Shown here one piece after another: positions 29,556 to 38,120 of a stretch of DNA of 64,000 nucleotides. Source of the DNA: Enterobacteriaceae endosymbiont of Donacia marginata (GTDB lineage: Bacteria; Pseudomonadota; Gammaproteobacteria; Enterobacterales; Enterobacteriaceae). The stretch covers positions 248,407 to 312,406 of the forward strand of contig NZ_CP046184.1 in the NCBI RefSeq assembly GCF_012567685.1, read 5' to 3'. How positions within the stretch are numbered: the first letter of the stretch is position 1; every line of letters starts with the position of its first letter. The position numbers and the translations under genes were made by a program. The notes under the pieces were generated by a model, which was not told the origin of the DNA, did no database searches, and saw nothing but the letters and a program-made list of their open reading frames with translations.

Positions 29556-29996
29556 ATGAATAAAAAACATAATAATATAACATTATTAGCTTTTGATTAT
29601 GGAATTAAAAATATAGGAGTTGCTGTTGGACATAGTTTAATTAGGATAGCACATAAATTACAAGTTATTAAAAATAAAAAAATAGGAAATATTAATTGGA
29701 TTAAATTTGATTATTTAATTAATCAATGGAAACCTAAAAAAATTATAGTTGGGTTACCATTAAAAATGGATGGTAGTCAACAATATATTACTATTTTAGC
29801 TAAAAATTTTGCTTTTAACATAAAAAAAAAATTTAACATAGAAATAATTTTTCATGATGAAAGATTAAGTACAGTTGAAGCTAAATATATTTTATTTTCA
29901 AAAGGAGGTTGGAAAAAATTACAAAAAAGTGATATTAATTCCTTATCAGCATGTATTATCTTACAAAGTTGGTTTGATAATAATCAATTAAAATGA
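29556..29996 (+). CDS. ruvX: Putative pre-16S rRNA nuclease / Holliday-junction resolvase-like protein YqgF
   Basis: RNase H-fold protein; E. coli YqgF is required for 16S rRNA 5'-end maturation. It has 146 residues against 138. Conserved are LLAFDYGIKNIGVAVGHS with the catalytic Asp, KKIIVGLPLKMDGSQQY, the central acidic residue in FHDERLSTVEA, and KKLQKSDINSLSACIILQSW with the last acidic residue. First of a run ruvX-yggT-hemW that compresses the E. coli order yqgF-yggS-yggT-yggU-rdgB-hemW. Confidence 0.94.
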   Translation: MNKKHNNITLLAFDYGIKNIGVAVGHSLIRIAHKLQVIKNKKIGNINWIKFDYLINQWKPKKIIVGLPLKMDGSQQYITILAKNFAFNIKKKFNIEIIFHDERLSTVEAKYILFSKGGWKKLQKSDINSLSACIILQSWFDNNQLK

Positions 29997-30033
29997 TTTT
30001 AATAAAAAATATTTTATATAATTTGAGGTTATT

Positions 30034-30594
30034 ATGATAACAATCATATGTCTTTATAAACATCTAACAGAAATTATTATTTCTATATTTTTATTAAGAT
30101 TATGGATATATTATTCCATTAATAATTATTATAATTTTTTTGTAAAATATATTATTTTATTAACAAATTTTATTTTAAAATATTTGAAAAAGTTTTTTTT
30201 TCAAAAAAATAAAGATGAATTTTTATCATTTATGATAATTATATTATTAATATTTTTAAAATATCCAATATTAATTTTAATACAAGATAAAAATTTATTT
30301 TTTTATAATTTAAATACATATTTATTTGTTAGTATTTTAACTTTATTAAAATTTTTAGGATATTTATTTTTTTGGTTAATTACAATATATTTAATTTCTA
30401 ATATTTTTAATATAAGACATAATGATTTTAATGATCTTTTAGAAATATTTATAAATCAAATTTATAATATTAAAAAAAATTATTTTTTGAACATTTATAA
30501 TATAAATATAATTTTATTAATTACTAATATAATTTTATATTTTTTAAATAATTTATTAATGGATTTATTTCCCCAATTTTGGTTTTTAATATAA
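30034..30594 (+). CDS. yggT: YggT family integral membrane protein
   Basis: Inner-membrane protein of uncertain function, linked in E. coli to osmotic tolerance and cell shape. It has 186 residues against 188. The sequence is dominated by four hydrophobic blocks arranged as two repeats (LLRLWIYYSINNYYNFF in the first, and a LLKFLGYLFFWLIT segment opening the second). The C-terminus LFPQFWFLI corresponds to the E. coli LLPGLWMAL end. Identity rests on these segments and on position upstream of hemW. It is poorly conserved but has an intact frame. Eleven bp separate it from hemW. Confidence 0.82.
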   Translation: MITIICLYKHLTEIIISIFLLRLWIYYSINNYYNFFVKYIILLTNFILKYLKKFFFQKNKDEFLSFMIIILLIFLKYPILILIQDKNLFFYNLNTYLFVSILTLLKFLGYLFFWLITIYLISNIFNIRHNDFNDLLEIFINQIYNIKKNYFLNIYNINIILLITNIILYFLNNLLMDLFPQFWFLI

Positions 30595-30604
30595 ATATAA
30601 TATT

Positions 30605-31753
30605 ATGATTAATTTTAATAAGTATTACAGTTTATATATTCATATTCCTTGGTGTCTAAAAAAATGTCCATATTGTGATTTTTATTCAACTATTTTTATA
30701 AAAAAAAATACAAAAATACAAGAACAATATATAAATAGTTTATTACTAGATTTAGAAAAAACTTTATTTTTTATAAAAAAAAAAATTTATATTAAAAGTA
30801 TTTTTTTAGGAGGAGGTACTCCAAGTTTATTAAATGAAAAATTAATATTATTACTTTTAAATAAAATAAAAAAAAAAATACATGTTTTAAAATCAGTAGA
30901 AATTACAATTGAAATAAATCCATCTTCTATTTCTGAAAAAAAAATTCAAAGTTATATTAATAGTGGTATTAATCGTTTTTCAATTGGGATTCAGAGCTTT
31001 AATAATCAAAGTTTGAAAATTTTAGGAAGATTACATAATAATGAAGATGCTATTAATGCTATTAATATTTTAATTAAAAATAATATATCAAATTTTAATT
31101 TAGATATAATTTATGGGATACCTGGTCAATCATTAAAAAATTCTTATGATGATTTATATCAAGCAATTTCATTTAACCCTAGTCATATTTCATGGTATCA
31201 GTTGACTTTTGAAAAAAATACAATTTTTGATAAATTTAAACCTAAAAATATATTAAATGATGATTTATTATGGAAAATGTTTTTACAAGGTAAAAAAACA
31301 CTTTTTAAACATAAATATCTACAATATGAAATTTCTTCTTTTGTAAAAAAAAAAAAATTTATATGTAAACATAATTTAAATTATTGGTACTTTGGAAATT
31401 ATTTAGGTATTGGTTGTAATTCTCATAGTAAAATTACTTTATTAGATAATAAAATTATCAGAATTATTAAAAATAAAAATATTAGACAATATATAAATGG
31501 TGATTTTTTTTATTCTATAAAAACAATTACACATAAAGAAATAATATTTGAATTTTTTTTAAATCGTTTAAGATTATATAAAAAAATTAGTAAAAAAGAA
31601 TTTATAAAAATTACTGGGATAAATACAATAAGTATTATATTTTTAATAAAAAAAGCATTAAAATTAGATTATTTAAAAGAAAATAATGATTATTGGTTTA
31701 TAACTAATAAAGGACATTTATATTTAAATAATTTACTAGAAATTTTTATTTAA
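30605..31753 (+). CDS. hemW: Radical SAM heme chaperone HemW
   Basis: HemN-like radical SAM protein that inserts heme into respiratory enzymes. It is not an oxygen-independent coproporphyrinogen oxidase despite older names. It has 382 residues against 378. The [4Fe-4S] motif is CLKKCPYCDFYS near residue 18. Next come FLGGGTPSLL, RFSIGIQSFNNQSLKILGR and DIIYGIPGQS. GNYLGIGCNSHSK lies in the C-terminal half. An A13 tract (31345-31357) lies inside the coding frame. The gene ends eight bases inside convergent trmB. Confidence 0.95.
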   Translation: MINFNKYYSLYIHIPWCLKKCPYCDFYSTIFIKKNTKIQEQYINSLLLDLEKTLFFIKKKIYIKSIFLGGGTPSLLNEKLILLLLNKIKKKIHVLKSVEITIEINPSSISEKKIQSYINSGINRFSIGIQSFNNQSLKILGRLHNNEDAINAINILIKNNISNFNLDIIYGIPGQSLKNSYDDLYQAISFNPSHISWYQLTFEKNTIFDKFKPKNILNDDLLWKMFLQGKKTLFKHKYLQYEISSFVKKKKFICKHNLNYWYFGNYLGIGCNSHSKITLLDNKIIRIIKNKNIRQYINGDFFYSIKTITHKEIIFEFFLNRLRLYKKISKKEFIKITGINTISIIFLIKKALKLDYLKENNDYWFITNKGHLYLNNLLEIFI

Positions 31754-32447
31754 GAAATAAAATTTTTTTATATTCTAAATAATAAATATTTCTTTTTTTT
31801 TTTTTTGCTTTATTAAAAAACTTAGTTTTTAATAAAAAAAAATTTAAATTTTTATAAATATTCTTATGTTGATTAGATTTTAAAATAATAAATTTTTTAT
31901 TATTAAAATTAATATTTTTTATATTTGAATTAATATCATCTCTATAATCTAAACAATCAGTTATTATATATAATAACCCATTATTTTTTAATTTTAAAAA
32001 AATAATTTTTAAAAAATCTATTTTTAATAATCTTCTTTTTTTATGTTTTATTTTTGGCCAAGGATCAGGAAAATATAATTGAATTAATTTAATTGAATCA
32101 TCTGGGATCATGTTTTTAAAGACAAAAAAAGCATCATAATAAATTAATTTTAAATTTTTAATTTTATTTTTTTTTATTTTTTGGATGCAATTTATAATTC
32201 CTGGTAAATAAACTTCTATTCCAATAAAATTATAATGTATATGATGTCTAGCAAAATTAATAATATTATTATCTATACCAAAACCAATATCAATTATAAT
32301 TGGTAATTTATTATTAAAAATATTTATAAAATTTAATTTTTTTTTTTTATAAGAAATATTAAAAAGATGAAAATATTTATTAAAAATTATTTGTTTCGAT
32401 TTTTTTAATTTTCTATAACGACAAACAAAACTTTTTATATTATTCAT
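31746..32447 (-). CDS. trmB: tRNA (guanine-N7-)-methyltransferase
   Basis: Methylates G46 in the tRNA variable loop using SAM. It has 233 residues against 239. The SAM-binding site is IIDIGFGIDNNI (family GxGxG region, here GFGID), followed by FIGIEVYLPGI. The signature YFPDPWPKIKHKKRR is intact. An A14 tract on the coding strand (31793-31806) lies near the C-terminus within an intact frame. Its 3' end overlaps hemW by eight bases. Next to yggX as in E. coli, but mutY between them is lost. Confidence 0.95.
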   Translation of the reverse strand: MNNIKSFVCRYRKLKKSKQIIFNKYFHLFNISYKKKKLNFINIFNNKLPIIIDIGFGIDNNIINFARHHIHYNFIGIEVYLPGIINCIQKIKKNKIKNLKLIYYDAFFVFKNMIPDDSIKLIQLYFPDPWPKIKHKKRRLLKIDFLKIIFLKLKNNGLLYIITDCLDYRDDINSNIKNINFNNKKFIILKSNQHKNIYKNLNFFLLKTKFFNKAKKKKRNIYYLEYKKILFLK

Positions 32448-32528
32448 ATTTTTTAAAATAAGTGATTATTTTGAAAAAAATAAATTATATATTATATTAA
32501 TATAATAATAAAATATAGAAGAAAATTT

Positions 32529-32771
32529 ATGTCAAAAAAAATTTTTTGTGTATATTTTCAATGTAAAATGAAAAAATTAAATTATAAAGTATATCCAGGT
32601 AATATAGGAAAAATAATTTATAATCATATTTCTAAAAATGCTTGGAGTAAATGGTTATTATATCAAACTAAATTAATTAATGAAAAAAAATTAAATATGA
32701 CAAAAGAAAAAGATATTTCTTTTTTAGAAAAAGAAATGATAAATTTTTTATTCAAAAATAATAAAACTTAA
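32529..32771 (+). CDS. yggX: YggX family Fe(2+)-trafficking protein
   Basis: Small cytosolic protein linked to protection of Fe-S clusters against oxidation. It has 80 residues against 91; the E. coli C-terminal tail is missing. Conserved are KKIFCVYFQ with the functional Cys near residue 7, YPGNIGKIIYNHISKNAWSK, and INEKKLNM. It diverges from trmB and ends 15 bp before a convergent tRNA pair. Retention fits the presence of Fe-S enzymes MiaB and HemW. Confidence 0.93.
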   Translation: MSKKIFCVYFQCKMKKLNYKVYPGNIGKIIYNHISKNAWSKWLLYQTKLINEKKLNMTKEKDISFLEKEMINFLFKNNKT

Positions 32772-32786
32772 TTATATTAAAAATAA

Positions 32787-32860
32787 TGGAGCTAAGCGGG
32801 ATCGAACCGCTGACCCTCTGCGTGCAAAGCAGATGCTCTACCAAACTGAGCTATAGCCCC
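32787..32860 (-). tRNA. alaT: tRNA-Ala (anticodon TGC)
   Basis: Cloverleaf on the minus strand. Acceptor GGGGCTA is followed by anticodon loop TTTGCAC (anticodon TGC) and T arm CGGTTCGATCCCG. The 3' arm reads TAGCTCC plus A, giving G3·U70, the alanine identity pair (GGGGCTA against TAGCTCC). CCA is not encoded. It follows tRNA-Ile by nine bases, the pair normally found in a 16S-23S spacer. Confidence 0.95.
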
Positions 32861-32869
32861 AATCTTTTG

Positions 32870-32943
32870 TAGGCTTGAGTGGATTTGAACCACCGACCTC
32901 ACCCTTATCAGGGGTGTGCTCTAACCATCTGAGCTACAAGCCT
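32870..32943 (-). tRNA. ileT: tRNA-Ile (anticodon GAT)
   Basis: Cloverleaf on the minus strand. Acceptor AGGCTTG pairs with CAAGCCT, the anticodon loop CTGATAA gives GAT, and the T arm is GGTGGTTCAAATCCACT. CCA is not encoded (ACAAA follows). It heads an Ile-Ala pair in the order of an rRNA spacer, but no rRNA gene is nearby. Confidence 0.95.
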
Positions 32944-32970
32944 ATTTATAGTAAATATATTTTAATTAAT

Positions 32971-32993
32971 TCATATTTCTAAATAAATGTCAA
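32971..32993 (-). promoter_or_regulatory. Promoter of the tRNA Ile-Ala pair
   Basis: A perfect -35 hexamer TTGACA on the minus strand (32993 to 32988) is followed 17 bases later by ATTAAT (ending near 32965) as a weaker -10. On the + strand TATAAT at 32995-33000 could serve rmuC, making a divergent promoter region. Confidence 0.55.
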
Positions 32994-33083
32994 CTATAAT
33001 ATAGCTATTATTTTAAATAAAAAACTTTATTTTTTAAAGAATAAAAATAATAATAATATTTTTTATATAAGGTTATAAATTTA

Positions 33084-34427
33084 ATGTTTTTTTACAAAAA
33101 TTTTATTTATTTTTTTATACATTTTTTATTAATTACTATTATATTTTTTTATTTAAAAAAAAAAAAACAAATTTCTAAAAATTATTTGATAAAAAAAATA
33201 AAAGAAAATAAAAAATTGGAAATTGAATTAATTAAAAAAACAGAAAAAATAGAGTTTTTACAAAAAATAAAAATAGAAAATAAATCTTTAAATAATCTAA
33301 TTTCTAATCAGATTGAAATTATTTTAAATTTAAAAATAAAAGTTAAAGAACTTCAAACAAAATTAGATGACACTATCTTTTTTTTTAATAAAAAAGAAAA
33401 ATTAATTATTAATAATAATCATTATTTAAATATAGAATTACAAAATTTAGCTAATAAAATTTTAAAAAAAAGTGAAAAAAGAATTGATGAATATAGTACT
33501 AAAAATATAAAAAATATTATTTATCCTTTAAATATAAAATTAGAATCTTTAACAGACCAATTACAAAAAAATTTAAATCAAGAATCATTAGAAAGAAACA
33601 TATTAACTAATGAAATTAAAAATTTAAAAAAATTAAATATACATATCTCTCAAGAAGCGATTAATCTTACTAATGCTTTAAAAGGAAATAATAAAATTCA
33701 AGGTATTTGGGGCGAATTAGTATTAAATAAAATTTTAGAATCTTCTGGATTAAGAAATGGATATGAATATGAAACACAAAAAAAAATAAAATTAGAAAAT
33801 AAAGAAATTATACAACCAGATGTAATTATAAATTTACCTTATAATAAAAAGGTAATTATAGATTCAAAAATGACTTTAATAGCATATGAACGTTATTTCA
33901 ATACTAATGATAAAAATAAACAAAAAAAAGCATTAAATGAACATATATTAGCTATTCGTAATCATTTACACTTACTAAGTAATAAAAAATATCAATGTTT
34001 ATTAAAACTAAAACTATTAGATTATATAATAATGTTTATTCCAATAGAATCTGCATTTTCATTAGCAATTAATTATAAACCTAATTTATTATACGAAGCT
34101 TTAAAATTAAATATTATGTTAGTTAGTCCTACAACTTTAATGATTTCTTTAAGAACAATAGAAAATTTATGGCGTTTTGATAAACAAAATAAAAATTCTT
34201 TAGTTATTGCAAGTAAAGCTACAAAATTATATGATAAAATCAGATTATTTGTAGATGATATACTTATTTTGGAAAGAAGTATTAATAAATTACAAATAAA
34301 TTATAATTTAGCTACTAAAAAATTATTTAAAGGAAAAGGAAATATAGTTTCCAAAGCGGAAAATTTTCGTAATTTAGGGATAAAGGTAATAAATAAAATT
34401 AATAAAAACTTTATAGAAAAAAAATGA
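33084..34427 (+). CDS. rmuC: DNA recombination protein RmuC homolog
   Basis: Predicted nuclease-like protein that limits inversions between short inverted repeats in E. coli; the mechanism is unclear. It has 447 residues against 475. An N-terminal hydrophobic anchor (residues about 1-25) and a long charged coiled coil (about 30-190) precede the RmuC domain. That domain has KIQGIWGELVLNKILESSGL, QPDVIINLP, KKVIIDSKMTLIAYERY and FIPIESAFSLA. An A13 tract (33155-33167) lies near the start. Retained while ubiE, ubiJ and ubiB, which follow in E. coli, are lost. Confidence 0.93.
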   Translation: MFFYKNFIYFFIHFLLITIIFFYLKKKKQISKNYLIKKIKENKKLEIELIKKTEKIEFLQKIKIENKSLNNLISNQIEIILNLKIKVKELQTKLDDTIFFFNKKEKLIINNNHYLNIELQNLANKILKKSEKRIDEYSTKNIKNIIYPLNIKLESLTDQLQKNLNQESLERNILTNEIKNLKKLNIHISQEAINLTNALKGNNKIQGIWGELVLNKILESSGLRNGYEYETQKKIKLENKEIIQPDVIINLPYNKKVIIDSKMTLIAYERYFNTNDKNKQKKALNEHILAIRNHLHLLSNKKYQCLLKLKLLDYIIMFIPIESAFSLAINYKPNLLYEALKLNIMLVSPTTLMISLRTIENLWRFDKQNKNSLVIASKATKLYDKIRLFVDDILILERSINKLQINYNLATKKLFKGKGNIVSKAENFRNLGIKVINKINKNFIEKK

Positions 34428-34461
34428 AATAATTTTTAAAAAATATATAAAGAGTATATTT

Positions 34462-35262
34462 ATGTTTGATATCAGTGTTAATTTAACAAATAAACAATTT
34501 GAAAAAGATATAGATGGTATTATAAATAGAGCTATTCAAAACAAAGTAAATGGTATGCTAATCATAGGATGTGATCTAAAAGATAGTTTAAATGCTTATA
34601 ATATTACTAAAAAATATCAAAATTATTGTTGGTCTACAGTAGGGATACATCCTCATTATGCTAATTTATGGGAAAACAATATTATTAATAAAATAGAAAA
34701 ATTTTTAAAATATAAAAATATTGTAGCAATAGGAGAATGTGGATTAGATTTTTATAGAAATTATTCATCTAAAAAAGAACAATTATTAACTTTTAATACT
34801 CAACTTGAATTAGCTGCATCTTATGCGATGCCTATATATTTACATTGTCGTAATGCTTTTAATCTTTTTTTTCATGTATTAAAATTTTGGATCCATAAAA
34901 TTTCTAAAATTATAATACATTGTTTTTCTGGTAATAAATATGAATTAGAAAAATGTTTAGATATGAATATGTCAATAGGATTAAGTGAATCATTTTTTAA
35001 TAAAAAATATAGAATAGGTTCTATAAAAGATGTTAAGTTAATTCCTAAAGAAAAGTTATTAATTGGAACTGATTCTCCATTTTTATTATTTAAAAGTATG
35101 TATGATAAAATATATAAAAAATTAAAAGGTAGAAATGAACCTTCATTATTACCTAATCTTTTAAAGAAAATTGTCTTTTTAAGAAAAGAAAAATATTCGA
35201 TTTTAGATATTCAAACAGAAAAAAATGCATTTAATATTTTAAATTTAAGTACAAATAATTGA
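34462..35262 (+). CDS. tatD: TatD family metal-dependent 3'-5' exonuclease
   Basis: Mg-dependent DNase/RNase of the amidohydrolase fold, implicated in DNA repair and quality control. It has 266 residues against 260. The N-terminus MFDISVNLTNKQFEKD matches TatD proper rather than YcfH or YjjV, which have HxH there. Metal and catalytic residues are visible in GECGLDF (Glu), LHCRNAF (His), IHCFSG (His) and GTDSPFLL (Asp); E. coli has ETDAPYLL. RRNEPA is present as GRNEPSLL. tatABC upstream is absent, so it is unlikely to be linked to Tat export. Confidence 0.94.
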   Translation: MFDISVNLTNKQFEKDIDGIINRAIQNKVNGMLIIGCDLKDSLNAYNITKKYQNYCWSTVGIHPHYANLWENNIINKIEKFLKYKNIVAIGECGLDFYRNYSSKKEQLLTFNTQLELAASYAMPIYLHCRNAFNLFFHVLKFWIHKISKIIIHCFSGNKYELEKCLDMNMSIGLSESFFNKKYRIGSIKDVKLIPKEKLLIGTDSPFLLFKSMYDKIYKKLKGRNEPSLLPNLLKKIVFLRKEKYSILDIQTEKNAFNILNLSTNN

Positions 35263-35350
35263 AATTATAATTTTCATAAACTTAAATTTATTTAATAATA
35301 AAAATAATATTAATCTTTAAATTTAAAAAACTAATTAAGAGAAAATAATA

Positions 35351-36751
35351 ATGTATTTAATTTCTAGTATATCTCAATTAATAACTGGAAAAATAAAAAT
35401 TAATAGTAAAATATTTATAGGAGGTTGGGTCCGTAATAGAAGACATTCTAAATTAGGTATTTCTTTTATTAATTTATATGACGGATCATGTATCCATGAT
35501 ATACAAATTATTGCTAATAATAAATTAAAGAATTATGAAAAAGAAATTTTAAATATTACTAGTGGATGTTCTTTAAAAGTAAAAGGTATTTTAAAATATT
35601 CTCCTAAAAATTTACAAAAATATGAAGTACATGCATTACAAATAGAAATTTTAGGATGGGTACATAATCCTGGAAAATATCCTATTTCTCCTAAAAAACA
35701 TAGTTTAAAATATTTAAGAGAAGTATCTCATTTAAGATCTCGAACCAAAATAATTAGTTGTATTACAAGAATAAAACATAGTATAGCTTTATATATACAT
35801 AATTTTTTAAATAAAGAAAATTTTTTTTGGGTTAATACTCCCTTAATTACTACTTTAGATACTGAAGGATCAGGCAAAATGTTTAGAGTATCTACTCTAG
35901 ATTTATCAAATATAAAATATAGAAAAAATAAAAATATTTTTAAAAAAGATTTTTTTGGTAAAGAAGCATTTTTAACTGTTTCAGGACAATTAAATTTAGA
36001 AACATATGCCTGTTCTATGTCTAAAGTTTATACATTTGGTCCTACCTTTAGAGCTGAAAACTCAAATACTAAACGTCATCTAGCAGAATTTTGGATGCTA
36101 GAAATAGAAATAGCATTTTCTAATTTAGAATATATTATTAATTTTATAGAAAAAATGTTAAAAAATATTTTCAAGTATTTTTTAACTTTTCATGAAAATG
36201 AAATTTCTTTTTTATCTCAAAGAGATAATAATAATTTGTTTAATAAAATAAATAAAATTTTATTAAATAAATTTAATGTTATTGAATATAATGAAGCTAT
36301 AAATATTTTAACAAATTGTAAAAAAAATTTTTCTCATTTAATTACTTGGGGTGAAGATCTTTTAATAGAACATGAAAAATATTTAACAAATAAATATTTT
36401 AATAATATAGTAATAATATATAATTATCCTAAAAATATTAAAGCATTTTATATGTATTTAAATAATGATAAAAAAACTGTAGCATCTATAGATGTTTTAT
36501 TCCCTGATATTGGAGAAATTATAGGAGGTTCTCAACGAGAAAGTAGAATAGATATTCTAGATCAAAGATTAAAAGAATTAAAACTTAATAAAAATAATTA
36601 TTGGTGGTATCGAGATTTAAGAAAATATGGTACCATTCCTCATTCTGGATTTGGTTTAGGTTTTGAAAGATTAATATCATATATTACTGGGATATATAAT
36701 GTTAAAGATATAATACCATTTCCAAGAACTCCTTATAATGCAAGATTTTAA
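35351..36751 (+). CDS. asnS: Asparaginyl-tRNA synthetase
   Basis: Class IIb synthetase that charges tRNA-Asn. It has 466 residues, exactly the E. coli length. The N-terminal OB-fold anticodon domain has VRNRRHSKLGISFINLYDGS. The catalytic core has the class II motif 2 FRAENSNTKRHLAEFWMLE and motif 3 GFGLGFERLISYITG. The end DIIPFPRTPYNARF is typical. Followed by ompF as in E. coli; pncB and other neighbours are missing. No frame damage. Confidence 0.98.
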   Translation: MYLISSISQLITGKIKINSKIFIGGWVRNRRHSKLGISFINLYDGSCIHDIQIIANNKLKNYEKEILNITSGCSLKVKGILKYSPKNLQKYEVHALQIEILGWVHNPGKYPISPKKHSLKYLREVSHLRSRTKIISCITRIKHSIALYIHNFLNKENFFWVNTPLITTLDTEGSGKMFRVSTLDLSNIKYRKNKNIFKKDFFGKEAFLTVSGQLNLETYACSMSKVYTFGPTFRAENSNTKRHLAEFWMLEIEIAFSNLEYIINFIEKMLKNIFKYFLTFHENEISFLSQRDNNNLFNKINKILLNKFNVIEYNEAINILTNCKKNFSHLITWGEDLLIEHEKYLTNKYFNNIVIIYNYPKNIKAFYMYLNNDKKTVASIDVLFPDIGEIIGGSQRESRIDILDQRLKELKLNKNNYWWYRDLRKYGTIPHSGFGLGFERLISYITGIYNVKDIIPFPRTPYNARF

Positions 36752-36753
36752 AA

Positions 36754-36794
36754 AAAATTTATAAATATAAAAAAATTTTTTTTTTATAAATTTT
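36754..36794 (+). terminator. Possible terminator between asnS and ompF
   Basis: AAAATTTATA (36754-36763) is complementary to TATAAATTTT (36785-36794), enclosing A7 and T10 runs that can also pair. The stem begins three bases after the asnS stop. It has no G or C, so the call is tentative. Confidence 0.38.
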
Positions 36795-36840
36795 ATTTTA
36801 AATTTAATATAAATTATTATTATTAATAAGGATAAAGGTT

Positions 36841-38049
36841 ATGAAATATAATATATTAAAATTTTTAATAACTTTTTTATTAACAATTAGTAGTATTACT
36901 ACTGTTAGTGCTAGTGAAATTTATAATAAAAATGGACAAAAAATAGATTTATATGGATTTTTAGATATTAAAAAAGCTTATTCTAATAAAGACCCAGAAG
37001 ATATACCAAAAAAATATGAAAATACTATATCAAATATGATTTTTGGTTTTAAAAGTAATACAAATATTTTTAATAATATTTCTGGTTATTCTCAGTTTGA
37101 ATATAGTTTACCAATAAATCAATCTGAAATAGATAAAAGTGTTTTTCCTTCAATTCGTTTAGGATTTATAGGTTTAAATTTTAATAATGGGAGCAGTTCT
37201 ATAGATTTTGGAAGAAATTATGGAATTTTATATGACACAACTTCCCTTATTAAAAAGAAATCTTTTTTTATAGATGATTTAATGTATAATTATAATGATA
37301 AATTTATGTTTGGAAGAACAAATAATCTTATAACATATAGAAATAAAAATTTTTTTGGTTTAATTAAAGGATTAGATATTGCTTTACAATATAAGAGTCC
37401 TCATTTTTATACTGAAAATGATGTTTTTTATAATGGAAGTAACAATAAAGATCATGATATTTTTATAGAAAAAGAAAAAAATAAAAAAGGATGGGGAGCT
37501 TCAATTAAATATAAAATAGGAAATTCAGGAGTAAGTATAACAGGATCTTATTTTAATTCTTCTAAAATTATTGACAAAAATGATGAATTAAAAAAAATTT
37601 TTTTTATAAAAAATCATAATGATAAAAATAATGATATAAATGCTTTTTCAATCGGAGCAAAATACGAAAAAAATAACATTTATTTAGCTACTGTTTTTAG
37701 TAAAACAAAAAATTCATTAACATATTTAGATCGAAATAATTTTTATTTTGCTAATAAAATTAAAAATTTAGAAATTATTGGACAATATAAATTTAATAAT
37801 AATTTAAAAGCTACTATTTCTTATGTTCAATCAGAAGGTAATAATATCCCAGCAGGATATCATTATGCTAGTGGAAATATAAGTTTTTTAAAATATGTAA
37901 CAATTAATACAATTTATAAATTTAATAAAAATTTATCTGCTTATCTTGATTATCGGATTAATTTATTAAATAAAAATGATAGATATATAAAATCAAATCA
38001 TATTTTTACAGATAATCTTTTTGGAATAGGTATTGTTTATAACTTTTAA
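36841..38049 (+). CDS. ompF: General outer-membrane porin (OmpF/OmpC family)
   Basis: Trimeric 16-stranded outer-membrane channel for small solutes. It has 402 residues against 362 in E. coli OmpF. A Sec signal peptide covers about residues 1-24 (hydrophobic core, then TVSA). The mature start SEIYNKNGQKIDLYGF matches the porin N-terminus. Further family segments are IDFGRNYGILYD, YRNKNFFGLIKGLDIALQY and KFNKNLSAYLDYRIN. The C-terminal VYNF with terminal Phe is the usual BAM recognition end. The constriction-loop PEFGGD motif is not conserved; KSFFIDDLMY is there. It has a good AAGG ribosome binding site. Downstream of asnS as in E. coli. Probably the main route for exchange with the host cell. 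Confidence 0.94.
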   Translation: MKYNILKFLITFLLTISSITTVSASEIYNKNGQKIDLYGFLDIKKAYSNKDPEDIPKKYENTISNMIFGFKSNTNIFNNISGYSQFEYSLPINQSEIDKSVFPSIRLGFIGLNFNNGSSSIDFGRNYGILYDTTSLIKKKSFFIDDLMYNYNDKFMFGRTNNLITYRNKNFFGLIKGLDIALQYKSPHFYTENDVFYNGSNNKDHDIFIEKEKNKKGWGASIKYKIGNSGVSITGSYFNSSKIIDKNDELKKIFFIKNHNDKNNDINAFSIGAKYEKNNIYLATVFSKTKNSLTYLDRNNFYFANKIKNLEIIGQYKFNNNLKATISYVQSEGNNIPAGYHYASGNISFLKYVTINTIYKFNKNLSAYLDYRINLLNKNDRYIKSNHIFTDNLFGIGIVYNF

Positions 38050-38120
38050 AATATTTAAATAAAACATTTATCAAATTACTAGCTATTTCTTAAATTTAAG
38101 AATTTTATAAAAAATAAATT

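Noticed and set aside
32787-32943. Possible rRNA genes around the tRNA Ile-Ala pair
   Set aside because: The flanks are yggX and rmuC coding sequence. No 16S or 23S signature sequence is present.
33155-33167. A13 run in rmuC as a possible frameshift mutation
   Set aside because: The frame continues correctly for the remaining 420 codons into an intact RmuC domain, so the DNA is in frame. Only slippage during transcription remains a question.
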